Of a stretch of DNA of 64,000 nt, positions 1-11,100 are shown piece by piece (position 1 is the first letter of the stretch; the number at the start of each line of letters is the position of its first letter). This stretch comes from Trebouxia sp. TZW2008 (taxonomy: Eukaryota; Chlorophyta; Trebouxiophyceae; Trebouxiales; Trebouxiaceae), in NCBI GenBank assembly GCA_002118135.1, contig BDIU01000404.1:62001-126000 (forward strand), read 5' to 3'. The notes below the pieces were generated by a model that was not told the DNA's origin, ran no database searches, and saw only the letters and a list, made by a program, of their open reading frames with translations. A program made the translations under genes and the position numbers.

Positions 1-701
1 GCTATGCGCTTCATTGTTGCATACAAGGTCTTATAGTCCTGCATGTCAACAAGAGCAGCAGCTGCAAAAACACAGCGGCAATACAGGCTTCTCAGAAATC
101 TGAACACAAGCTGCTGCTCTTTTGCTGCATGTGCTTGCTTTAGGCTGCTGACTGCCTGGTGCTCAAACACATGCACTATGACTGTGCTACCCAAACCTGC
201 TGCAATCTTTTGTAGACACTGGGATGTGCTGATGGTACACAGCTGTGAATCAGTGATTCAGCTGAGATGCCTCTGTAGATCAGCAGTCTGAACTGCTCTA
301 CATCGAGTCAGCCGTCTATTTGCGATGCACAATGGACCACCATCCACACTGAAAACTGGACAAGTCGTAAACGCCGCAACTGCCACTGCCAAGTGCAGCT
401 CATGCATGCTGCAATCTATGAGACTGCTGCAGAACATTCGACTTTTTGCCATGTGTGCAGCACAAGACACAAAGAGCGGATCACACTGCAACTTACTTTT
501 GCAGGAAGGTGTTGCCTGAGCCCAAGTTGAATGTGATAATGTGTTGCAACACAGTAGCTATGTGGATCACTACAGAAAAGGGTAGAAGTGTCATTTAGCG
601 CACTTGTGCAGGAAGGTGTTGCTCCAGCCAGAGCTGAGGGACAGGTGGCTATCTATTCATAGTGAAAGGAAGGAAGAGAGAACAATATGAAGAAGACGTA
701 C
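1..701. other. DAGK intron region with degenerate exon copies
   Basis: No intact coding exon is visible here. The stretch lies downstream of the last recognised DAGK exon and is probably intron. Two decayed copies of the 3' end of exon 5 are present, with gcagg at 608 and 501, spaced 107-108 bases from the true copy at 716. Some accessory-domain exons could be hidden here, but I could not support any. Confidence 0.5.
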
Positions 702-2442
702 TGCAATCCATTTGTGCAGGAAGGTGTTGCCCCAGCCAAAGCTGAGAGACAGGTCATTGCCAGTACCCAAGGGCATGACCGCCACAGCTGGGGCAGGCTC
801 CAATTGCAGCTCCCTGATGGTCTTCAGAATCCAAGCCACTGTGCCGTCACCCCCCGCTGCTAGTATGCGCAGCCGGCTGCAACAGCGCAGTCCACTGTCA
901 CAGCAAATGGCAGCTGACTGCATCAGCTGTATGGTGACAACTTGCTGTGATGACACTCAGTCAATGGCTCCATTTAGTGGGTTCTGCATGAAACGGTCAT
1001 AAAAATCCAGGCCACTGTGCCCTCTGCTCCTGCTGTAAGTGTATACAGCCGGCTGCAACAGCAAACTTCTTTGATGCAGGGCCGTGGAACCTTATTAGCA
1101 AGCCTGTCAACAGTGGTGAGGGAAGTACAGTAAAGTCTCTTTGTAACGACTGCTTTGGATACCAAGAAACTTACACTTACATCAGACTGTTCTTACTCAA
1201 AGGGACAACTGCAGTCAGAATGCAGTAATTGGTTACCAATGACATTGTCCTTAGTTTAACATTATCCTTACAACAATGTCCTTACAATGAGAGCTTACTG
1301 TACAAGAATGCCTAATGCTAGTAACTCATGCCAGAATACCTGCGCACCAGAGCAGCCATCTTGTCCCCAGTTTCAATGGCTGCTGCCAAGTTTGCATAGA
1401 TCTTTTGCAGAACAGGGCCAGGCCGATACTCCCTCAAGTCATACACCTGTGCATGCAACAGCACTTGCAGTCAAGGCAAAAGAGTTCTGTCATGGTCACA
1501 GCTCCCGTTGTGACAACTTGTTTGAAGAAACAATATTGGCCTTGGTACAAAGCTTGCAGTCATGAGTTGCACATCAGACAGAAGGATGCAAATCACGCTT
1601 GTCAAACCAAGCAGGGACACAAGCAAGGGATGCTGCTGTTGCATGTACTGCCTTAGATATGCTGCTTGCTTTATGGCTGATACAGAAAGCTCTTGATGTG
1701 GCAACAACTTTTGTTCCCAAGAGAATCGTCCTTACATGAATTTGTCCACACTCAATCAATGCCACTGCAGTCACAATGCAATGATCGGTTCCAAAGTGCT
1801 GTGTCCTGACAACAAGGATGCCCCTGTTATCAGGTTTCCACACTGACAGTTTGCTGTACGCACCTGAGAGTGTCCGAGCGCATGGAAGAGGGTTTCAGCC
1901 AAAGCAGGCCCTGCTCGACCGCCTGATCTGGAGTTGATAAAGACAATAAGAGGTGCTTCAGGACAGTCAGGCACGACAAATTTCTTAGTCTCTCGCAGGT
2001 ATATGAGCGGCACCCTGCAGACATGACTCCAGGTGACATGCGCACAATAGGCAGGCAGACAAGCATGTTATGGTACAGTCAGGGACTAGCTTGCAGGCCT
2101 TTAGTGCAAACAGAAGCTTACTGACCTGTATGGCTCACGCAAATCAGTGGCTGTCCTGTATGCTGTGTATTCTGCCTGATCAATAGGAGGGGCTTCGAGC
2201 TGCAGACAGAGCCCTGTCAGAATTGTTCACGCAACCTGCGGGTGTGGACTAACGCAAGATTTGGTTGCGCACCTCTGCAGGGCGCCTCGTCGGGTATCGG
2301 TGTATGGCCTGGTGCTGTCTGGGCGACGCCGGTGTCTGCATCTACAGATCAGAGTTGACCTGTCGTACGATTTTGGACGACAGATAAGGCTAAATGAGCG
2401 GCGAGAGTGCACCTGCTGCGGCGTAGAGGGTTGCTTGCTCAT
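702..2442 (-). CDS. Diacylglycerol kinase, 5' part (runs off the left edge)
   Basis: Phosphorylates diacylglycerol to phosphatidic acid in lipid signalling. Five exons read on the minus strand close in phase: 2413-2442, 2126-2199, 1864-2014, 1340-1446 and 702-876. Exon 3 carries the opening of the DAGK catalytic domain (VFINSRSGGRAGP). Exon 5 has the nucleotide-binding GGDGTVAW motif, then PLGTGNDLSLSFGWGN, both family hallmarks. The start at 2442 gives a ten-residue first exon (MSKQPSTPQQ) that splices cleanly into LEAPPIDQ. No C1 domain precedes the catalytic domain, as in compact plant-type DAGKs. The C-terminal accessory domain is not visible and should lie left of the window. Degenerate copies of exon 5 ends flank it. 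It shares a 456-base divergent spacer with the ABM gene. Family assignment is firm; the 3' end is unknown. Confidence 0.85.
1128..1300. mobile_element. pogo-like MITE, copy 1 (DAGK intron)
   Basis: A 173-base element flanked by TA on both sides (1126-1127, 1301-1302). The left end CAGTAAAGTCTCTTTGTAACGAC pairs with the right end as an inverted repeat of about 23 bases. No transposase is encoded. TA duplication and CAGT ends fit non-autonomous Tc1/mariner-pogo elements. Confidence 0.85.
1683..1835. mobile_element. pogo-like MITE, degenerate copy 5 (DAGK intron)
   Basis: It starts TA-CAGAAAGCTCTTGATG and shares internal blocks with copy 6 (cgtccttacat, ccactgcagtcacaatgc). The right end is decayed, so the boundary is approximate. 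Confidence 0.55.
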
Positions 2443-2898
2443 GCCGACCGTGTTGACGCGGACTCGAGTACAGCCGAAAGGCAACTCGTGCTTTGCTTAT
2501 GACCTAATCAACTGCATTGATCAGCGCCTTGCAAGCTACACGGTTCGCGCAGTCACAGCGTTGTGCAATTGTCTGCCTGGTTCTTGAGCCAGCAACGGGC
2601 GTTTCTAGGCCTTTGGAGTCACGCATCGCGATTGCGCAGCGAAAACCGGATCAGAATTTGGTAGCTTTGACCGTTGTACTAATGAACGTGACTCAGCCAC
2701 GAAAGGAATCTTCTTCTTCTCGTTTGATATTTTGCTTCAAACTCTGCAACAGCACACAGCAGCCCACAAGCTGCTCTGCAGGTTCAAACGCGTCTAAAGC
2801 ATCAGAGATCCTGCACAAGCCTCTGTGAACGCTTTGCGCACGTTGTGTGTTGCATTTGATCCCTTCGTTGGCCACTTGAAAGCAGTAGTCTTCGGACT
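2443..2898. promoter_or_regulatory. Divergent intergenic spacer (DAGK / ABM gene)
   Basis: This 456-base gap separates the start codons of two divergent genes, so it should contain both promoters and 5' UTRs. No TATA box or repeated operator-like motif stands out. The assignment rests on gene orientation only. Confidence 0.5.
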
Positions 2899-3996
2899 AT
2901 GGGACTCTTTGGTCGCAGCGAGGAACAAAAGCGTGAGGAAGATCGCCAGGAAACCAAAGAGAAGGCAAAGCAGCTGTAAGCGTGTGTCAAGCTGGCATAC
3001 GAACGTTCTTGCCATCAGCACTGTACCAACGACCGGGCAGATCTTGTACAGCCTATGCACCACGTGCTGATGTCGTTGATTCTGCGATCGCAGGGCACCA
3101 GCCGCTCTGGCAACTCATGCTGCGTTTGCTGTCGGAGGCTTCTTGTTAGCCAAAGTCGCGCGCAACTTTGGCAGCCGTACGGCTGGTGGCGCAAAGAGAC
3201 ACCCAGGGTACGTCGACAGTTGCTGGCCACAAGATCGTACAACTGTGCACAAGAGACGTCATGCATGGACATGCGTTGCTAATTTGCAATCCATGTTGAG
3301 CTACTGATGTCTGCAGCGACATGTCGCGTTGTGCTCGCTCCCCTACACCATACATAAGTCAGACAGCTTCCTGTTCCACCTTTTCTTGTTGACTGTACTG
3401 CTGACAGCATACTTGTGCTTGCAGAGCCTATGTCTTCACCCTGCGCCTCAAGTTTGCCACAGTGGACGACCGTGATGCCTGGTTCAAGAAGTTCAAGATC
3501 TTGGCTGAGTATGTGGCTGAGAATGAGCCTACTACTCTAGCATATGAGGCATCTGTAGCAGAGGAGGACCCTCTGGAGGTGCTAGCCTTTGAAAGGTAAG
3601 CCACTGCTGACCTGTGGCATCACTCACGCATAGGATCAACTCACCATGGTTGTTTCACCTGTCATTTAACAGTTCTGTGATGTGCTTCTGCTTCTAGCTG
3701 AAATTGCACAGTGATGTTGGTTGAGTCTCATCTTCTAAGCTACACATGTTTCACCAAGTGCTGTCAACTTCTGCTGAGGTCGTGCATCAGCATCAGACTC
3801 CTATCATCTGCTGTCTCATTTGTCTTGGCTGCACTGCAGGTATGTTGATAAGGATGCGCTGAAGGAGACTCATGAGAAGTCATCCGAATACTTGAGGCTG
3901 AAGGATGAGATCAAGTCAGAGGGCATTGAGTACCAGTCAATTGTCAGCCTGGCTTACTATGAGCAGGACCTGGGTTTCATGGAGACCAAGTTCTAG
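2899..3996 (+). CDS. ABM-domain (dimeric alpha/beta barrel) protein with N-terminal hydrophobic segment
   Basis: A 172-residue protein in four exons (2899-2975, 3094-3207, 3425-3595, 3840-3996), all in phase and ending in TAG. Residues 1-25 are charged (MGLFGRSEEQKREED). Exon 2 supplies a hydrophobic stretch, ALATHAAFAVGGFLLAKVA, which could be a membrane anchor or part of a targeting signal. The rest fits the antibiotic-biosynthesis-monooxygenase / stress-responsive dimeric barrel fold: strand VFTLRLKF, then FERYVDKDALKETHEKSSEY, whose central His is typical of ABM domains, and a closing strand SIVSLAYY. These small barrels form dimers and some act as heme or quinone monooxygenases; the substrate cannot be read from sequence. 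The fold call is good and the enzymatic role is unknown. Confidence 0.8.
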
Positions 3997-4798
3997 AGTT
4001 TGCTGTACTGTGTCTTCAGGAGCAAAGTTGCTGTTGATCGTCGGTGTGGTTGTCAGAGTGTCCTGAGCACTTCAAGTGTGTCTTGCTTAAGCGTGATCAC
4101 TAGTATTGTATAGCCACATTCAAAGCTTTGATACTGCCAGATTTTATAAGACAACAGCACACTTTCTGACAATGCCCTCTTCATCTTTGACTGCATGGTA
4201 CCGGTTGCAATGTAAGCAGTATGTGGCACAGCAACGTAAAGCTGCAGTCCACAGCACTTTCAAGGCACTGGCTGGCTGGAAGTGTGCAGCTGTTAAATTT
4301 AGGGGCATTGAACAGGCTGAGCTTGAAACGCTGGACACGACTTCAGCAGTGACTGCAGTCTCCAACGATTGATAAAACAACCCTGTTGCATAATCATTAC
4401 AAAATTGTGTTGTACGTGTACCTTTTTTCAGAAATGCATATGCGTACAGCAGCATACATTCACTGCAAGGCAGGACCTGCACGATGCGTGCAACACAAAC
4501 CAGGACAATCTGATTACACGGAGCAATGTCCAACACATTCCTAATCAGCCACGTTGATCAAGACTGAAACACCTGAATTAAACTAGAATCAAAATCAGCT
4601 GAACACTGTACGAATTGCATTCAGACAGTACATCAACAGAATATCAGCAGTGAGGCATAGCAGCGTATCAAGATATGGTATATAGTATTAACACTGCATT
4701 TGCAAACATAGCGCTAAAGAATCACAGATAGCTTGAGTACATTGCAGCAGATTTTGCTGCTCATGCTGTCAATGTTTGTCTGCATCATATGTCTGACC
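3997..4798. other. Convergent intergenic region
   Basis: About 800 bases separate the stop codons of the ABM gene (+) and the ankyrin-RING gene (-), so the stretch holds both 3' UTRs. It is moderately AT-rich with no conserved coding segment. I could not place polyadenylation signals securely. Confidence 0.5.
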
Positions 4799-5118
4799 TC
4801 ATTTCTGAACAGGCTGGAAAGTGTTGATTGGTCCTCGACAGAAAGGGCACAATGGGCTGGCCAACCCTCTTGCACACATCTGGTAAGCGCACTGCAGACA
4901 CATCTGCAGGCAACACACAAAGCGTCAAACAGACCTCTTTTGGTGCAATGCCTGTCTAATAACAGCATGACACGACTGGTCTGCACTAGCCGCACTCGCA
5001 AAGTCTGAACTTTGAGTTAGATTGCCCCGCATGCAGTCAGGCTCGAGTCTTGCACCAAGACAACAGCAAAGAACAACATTGTAAATGATGACAAGCTGAC
5101 GTGAAGTGGCCATAACAA

Positions 5119-5153
<35 letters not shown>

Positions 5154-8100
5154 CTTCACCTGGTGATCGCATCCAGAGATCTGTGCTTCAAGGGGCCTGT
5201 CCATGCAGATTGAGCAAAGTCCCTCATCCTCTTCACCTTCGCCCTTGCGCCTTGCAGGCATGGTCTGAAACAACACACATGACGCATGTAAGTCAACAAA
5301 CTGCGGAGCTGCTTTTCAGGCTTAGACTGCTTGCCTGCAGCCATGTAACTGCCAAAGCATATGTGCAGTGGCAAAGCAAGACATGAAAGGCTATTTGTAC
5401 AGCTCCTGAGGGCAAATAGTAAAATGTGCTCAAGGAACTGCACGTACACTGTGACGTCATTGTGGGCATTTGTTGGTTTGGTCTGCACGAGATTGATGAT
5501 TCAACATGACTCTTAACAAGCATGATGGTGATTCTAGCAGTACAAGGTTTGCGTGGTACATGGGGTACCTTGAATAGGTTCTTCTCTGAACCTTCATCAT
5601 CTTCATCATCCAATTCGTTGTCATCATCAAGATCCTCATCACCATCAGCATCATCGTCGCCTTCTGCCTCCCCATCAGACTCTTCCTCCTCTTCCTCTTG
5701 CTCTCCCGCCAATTCTGGCAGTTTGTACCCATGTTGTCCCAAGATTCCATGCAGCTCCAGTGTGTTGAGCTGTTCTGCTTGGGTATTATGCATGTCATCT
5801 GGATGGCCTCCGTGCTGTGTGTAGAATATATCATCAGTATCCTCCTCCAGCAAGTCGTGCATGTTTTGCTCCTCATTCGAATTTGAATGTATCAGCATGC
5901 TGCTGCTGCCCTCGTCATACGCGCTGCTGTCACACTCTGACTGCAGGCGGAGGCTGTGTGCATATGCATTGGATGCCTCAGCAGCATCCTGCCGAGTGGA
6001 AACTGGATTTGGGCGGGAATGAGTGATTGGCGCCGGTCTGAATGTACTGCTACTGCTGTACTGTGGGGCGTATGCGCCATTGCTGTAGGTGTTCAACAGT
6101 CCAGAGGATGATGGCCTGTCAGCACCGTCATCATAGTCTCCTGCACCGCTTGTCAAGATTGGTGCCATAATGGGAGCTGTTTCAAAGGCTGGATTGTGGT
6201 GCAGCTGTGCTGTGGCATCTGCTGAGCTGGACAGATGGCTGGGGTTGTCCATGTCACACAGCGCATCAATGTCTTCAGCACTCGGCAGGCCAAACAGCTT
6301 GCTCTTGGGCGCAGGCGCACGCTGCTTGCTGTAAACAGGGACAAAAGATTCTGGCTGGGGTCCTGATTGCCATGGTGGGCTGGGTGAAGGCACTCCCGCC
6401 AGATTGTTGCCAGCACCATGTGCTTGCATATGGGGGCTGGTCCCCATTTTCCTGCCTAAATCGGTCAAGTTCCCGCCAAATACAGCTGCTGGCTCAGGAG
6501 TGGCGGGAACTGACTGAGGCTGCAGCCTATCTGGCACAGCTGTGGTCTGCTCCCTGCTGAAAGGTGACTGCTGCGCAGGAGAGGGTGGAGCTGTGGGGGC
6601 GTTGCTGGGGGGCGTGCGGGGGGTGCGAGGGGTGCCCCCAGTGCCAGTGCTGCCTGACCGGCTGTGTGGCTGCCGGAAGGAACTTGAGGCTCTTAGCTGA
6701 TGTGCTGGTGATGCCTGATAACACAGACATGTCAAGATTGTTTGTGCACTGCCTGACTGCAAGCTTCAAAACAGGCATGCTGAAGTATGATACAGGAATG
6801 TCTCGTTGCAAGGACACTCAATATACTTTCTCAATGTAAGGACAATGCAACTGAAACCAAGCACTGCATTCTGACTACAGTGGTACTTTTGAGTAAGGAC
6901 AATTTAAGGTAAGGACAATCTTCTTGGTGACCAATGCAGTCGTCATCAGGACAAGTTACTGTACAAAAGAAACATACTGCAGTGTATGTTGTATTGGTGT
7001 ATGCAGTACTTTCTTTCAAATGCAGCCCAGGCACAACATATCTGTGCAGGGGCAGCCAGGGAGAGATAGCAGAATACAAAAATGCAGTAGCCACGTACAC
7101 TGTTTCGCAACCCAGGCTGATGCGGCAACAGGAGATTGTAGCAGCACCAACAGTGTGCTCTCAAAGCAAGCACTTCCAGCAGACCCACCTTGCGTTCAAT
7201 GTGAGGCTCATCTTCACCAGAGAAACCATGTCTGAAGCTGCGACTACGGCGTGAGTTGGCAGAGGGTGCAGGGTCAGCAGCGCCCCTAGCAGGGGTCACG
7301 GGACCCACCCCAGCTGCAGCCCTGCAAGTATCGTATGTTGAAGTCAATGAACCCACAGCAACCACTTACTGAAGCCAACATGGTGCAGCAGAATCAGCAA
7401 TATGGTTCAGTAAGATTAGGGATAATGGTGCAGTAAGCGCAGACACTGCACCTAGCATTTGCTGGCTTGTGTAGCAGCCAGCTACAAAGCGCCAGCTGAG
7501 TGTATACTGACAGTCCGCCACCTTGCGAGTCTTGTGATGCAACTCCATCGATTCGCATGCTTCAGTCCATGCAGGCAGTGTAGCAAAGGTGCCAGGGCAA
7601 AACTATGGAAGGATGCCTGCTATGACAAGGAGCCCCCGCACTAAGACATGGTGTAGTCTGCAAGTCGACATGTTGTCTGCTAGTCAACACGCACTGTACC
7701 AAGACGGGATTCCCGCTATACAAAGGGGCCTCTGTATTGTGACAAAATGTAGGTGCTGGTCAAGGAAAGTGCTGCAACGTGACCAGGTGTGGGTACAGTA
7801 ACTTCTCATTACAAGGATAGTTGATATAAGAACATGCTCGCTGTAAGGACAATGTAATTGGGGATCTGGCGCAGCGGGGTGTGAATGCAGTGTTACCTGA
7901 GAGTAAGGACAATTTCAATGTAAGCACACTTGTCTTGGTAGCCAATGCAGTTGTTGCAGTGAGAGATTACTGTACCTGTTAGGTTCAAGGTTGGTGCGGG
8001 AGGTGGGAGCAGTTGCAGCAGAGCTAGTGTGACCTTCATGACTGGCGCTCTGTCGAGACCGGCGGCTGTGGCCACCGCTGCTGCTGCTTTTCTTGCTGCC

Positions 8101-11100
8101 TGCCAGTGACCTCAACGCCGCCTGCAATCATGTACAAGTGTAGGTACATGATGACATTGCTTCTCTGGCTGGTGAGTCCAAGGCATTTCTGAAGCCTAGC
8201 TCAGAACACCTCCTAATTCAATGATGCAAATGACCCTGCAAGCTGTTTTGCAGTTCCCTTGAACACAAGCAGGGCAATGTGCTCGTTGTTGCATCAGAAG
8301 GCGTCTCACTATAGAGAAGCTGTGATGCACGCAACGACCTTGACAACTTTGGCTTACATACTAAAAGTTGCAGTACTGTCATTACATGTGGTGACCAGAG
8401 AAGTACAAACCTGCAGGATGACGGCAGCAGCGAGGGGGGTGGTGGGGGTGAGGGACGTGGAGGAGGCTTCCATGGGGTCTGCACTGGCCGAGCTAGCCAT
8501 GGCATTCAGGGCGGCCTGCACCATTGCTGCTGATGCATAAGAGCTGTTACTCCTGCCCTTGTCTGCATTGCCTGCACCCACATGCCATGACAGCAGTTGA
8601 ACATCAGCTGAACATTAGGCGTCCTTATCGCAACGCTCGAGACAAGCCTGCCTGGCAAGATAAGACTTGTGCCACACACACCTAGCAGTCTATGCTGGCA
8701 AGTGTATTGACTGTTATTGTTACGTTACATGCCATGAGCATAGTCAGGTCTGTACAATGCAATTTGGGCTCTGTGAATGCTCTTTGCCGAGTCAGAAAGC
8801 AGGCTTCATCTGAGGACCGGTCATTTGCCCTGGGTCGTGAGATGTCGTTGCATGCAGCTCTGACATTTACATGGTGTAGCTTGTAGTAAGCCGTACACAA
8901 AGCAAGGGCTGAGGCCAACTGGTGCTGATGCAGTACACTTGCTGTCTCTGTTGCACCAGTCATGCAAGACACTGTAATATTGTTTATTGCAGCATTTGGG
9001 AGCATGCCATGGCATCTTATCCAGAGGTGACAACTACTGAGCCTGACAGCAAGCACGATCAACAAATGGCTCAAACATGCAGCTGATGTGCTAGGAAGCG
9101 CGCTTTGGCTGCAAGGCACAGCAGGAGCAAGTTGAGCACAATTGCAGAGCCATGTGGGTCATTCAACGGCTTGCAGCTGCTCCCAAAAAGAATCCAGTGC
9201 CCTGATTTGCGGCTTAACATGATCTTGTTTCTGTGGAGTATGCAGAATCTAGTGTGGTGTCATTGACCTTCCAAAGCATGACTGTTGATGAGCATGGCTG
9301 CTAAAGTGTACAACTTGTCATGCAACAACTGCACACGGCATACAGAGTGAGCTGTGGTACAACTCACTTTCCAGTGCGTGAGCATTGTTGAGCATGGCTG
9401 CAGCAGGCAGTTCGTCCAGGGCAGTCAACAGCTTCAGGATGCTGCCTGCTGGTTTGGCAGTGCTGCTGCCCTTGCGCCAGGCTTCACTACACTCCAGCAC
9501 CTCTGCTGCTGCTTGCTCCACCTGCAGATAAGCACCTGGCTTGAGCATCGCCAATGCTTCCATTGTCATCGGCTGAGGGCAGTCGTCATGGCTGTAACCT
9601 TGCTTTCATCAACGTGATCTGCCAACAACAGCAGTCACAATTGTAATCATAATGAATGACGCCGCACTTACTTACAGGCTCTGCCCAGTCTTGCTATTAA
9701 GTGTGAGCAACTGACCAAACATACTTGAGCCAGTTACACATGGGCCTTGTGAGACCAGCATTTGGACGCAAGGCTCTATGAGATTGAGATTGCGTGTGAC
9801 ACATGCAGAGGCAAAATAAGGTATGCTGACAAGGGACAGGTGAATCTGCTTACCCTGCTCTCTTGGGCTTGCCCATTGGTGCAAATAGCCATGAGGTTCA
9901 TGGTACCAGGCACACCCTTGGTTGGCGCTGAGCTCATTGCCTTCAAGGTCAACAGCAGCTTGGCCCTCTGCATGTCAAAGCATCATATTCAGTAAAGATG
10001 GTTCAGCTTAGCACAGGACCAAACTGATGGGAGGCAGTTGATTGCTCCAGCATGAACCTAGCTGGGCTCGCTGAGCCTGTCAAGCATGCGTTTTGAATGA
10101 ATGTCAAAGCAGTCACAACCGCAAACCTCCCTGATGCACACGCTGTAAGACATTCAGCAACGTATCATGCGCTCACATATGCAGCATGTGGGTCTGAAGG
10201 CATGTGATGACAATGCATCAGCAAACAAAGCACATCCACCATGAAAACTGGATTGCTCATAGGGACCGGCCTTCTGCTGATTACAGATTGACGCAACATA
10301 TGCTTTGTGTATTAACGACCGCATCAAGACGTGCCACACACAACATGCAGACCATGCAGGCAATAGACTCGTGTCTGAATCGTCCATGCAAGTACATCAA
10401 TGAGAAGCACATTGCTTGTCTTATGGTCAGGCTGTTTGAGACCACAATGTGAGACCCACTTTAAGTCATGCCTGCTTTGACTAAGCCTCATGGTTTCAGT
10501 GTTGTCAGGAAAACCTAGATGCAAAGCGATATCCCGCCGCAAATTTTGTAAGGAGAATCTACTTCAACAGCATTGTCAGCAGAGTCTACCTGTATCAGCA
10601 TTGTCAGCAGGGCTTCAGGGGTGGTGGCCTTGGCAGGGGTGACCCCGCCCCCTCCAGCATTCCTACGGCGGCGGGGGCGGCGTGCCTGGCTACTGCGAGT
10701 GTCACACAGCTGGCGGGCAATGGTGCTGTGCCCATTAGCCCTTGCCAGCTGGAAGGGCTTCAAACCTCTCTGGTTGCGCACGCGCCGCAGGTCAAGTCCT
10801 GAAGACACGCAGGCACACATGAGTTTGTAAACGACTCTTCATAGGGCAGACAGGACAAGATGCAGAAGAAGCCATGAAGCTCTGATGTCCAGCATGATCA
10901 GCACAGCAGATGAAGACTTTTCTGTGATGGTCCTTGCGTTTTCACTAATCAAAACTTGCTGGCAGCCTTCAGGTGCTTGAGAATTGATGCCACACTTCAA
11001 CGCATGCTTGGTGCATTACTTCATATTGGTGTTGTTCCTGTCTTCAAGACATGCACGTTGGCAACAACAAGCTTTGCAGCAGGGGCAAGGTGCAAGAATG

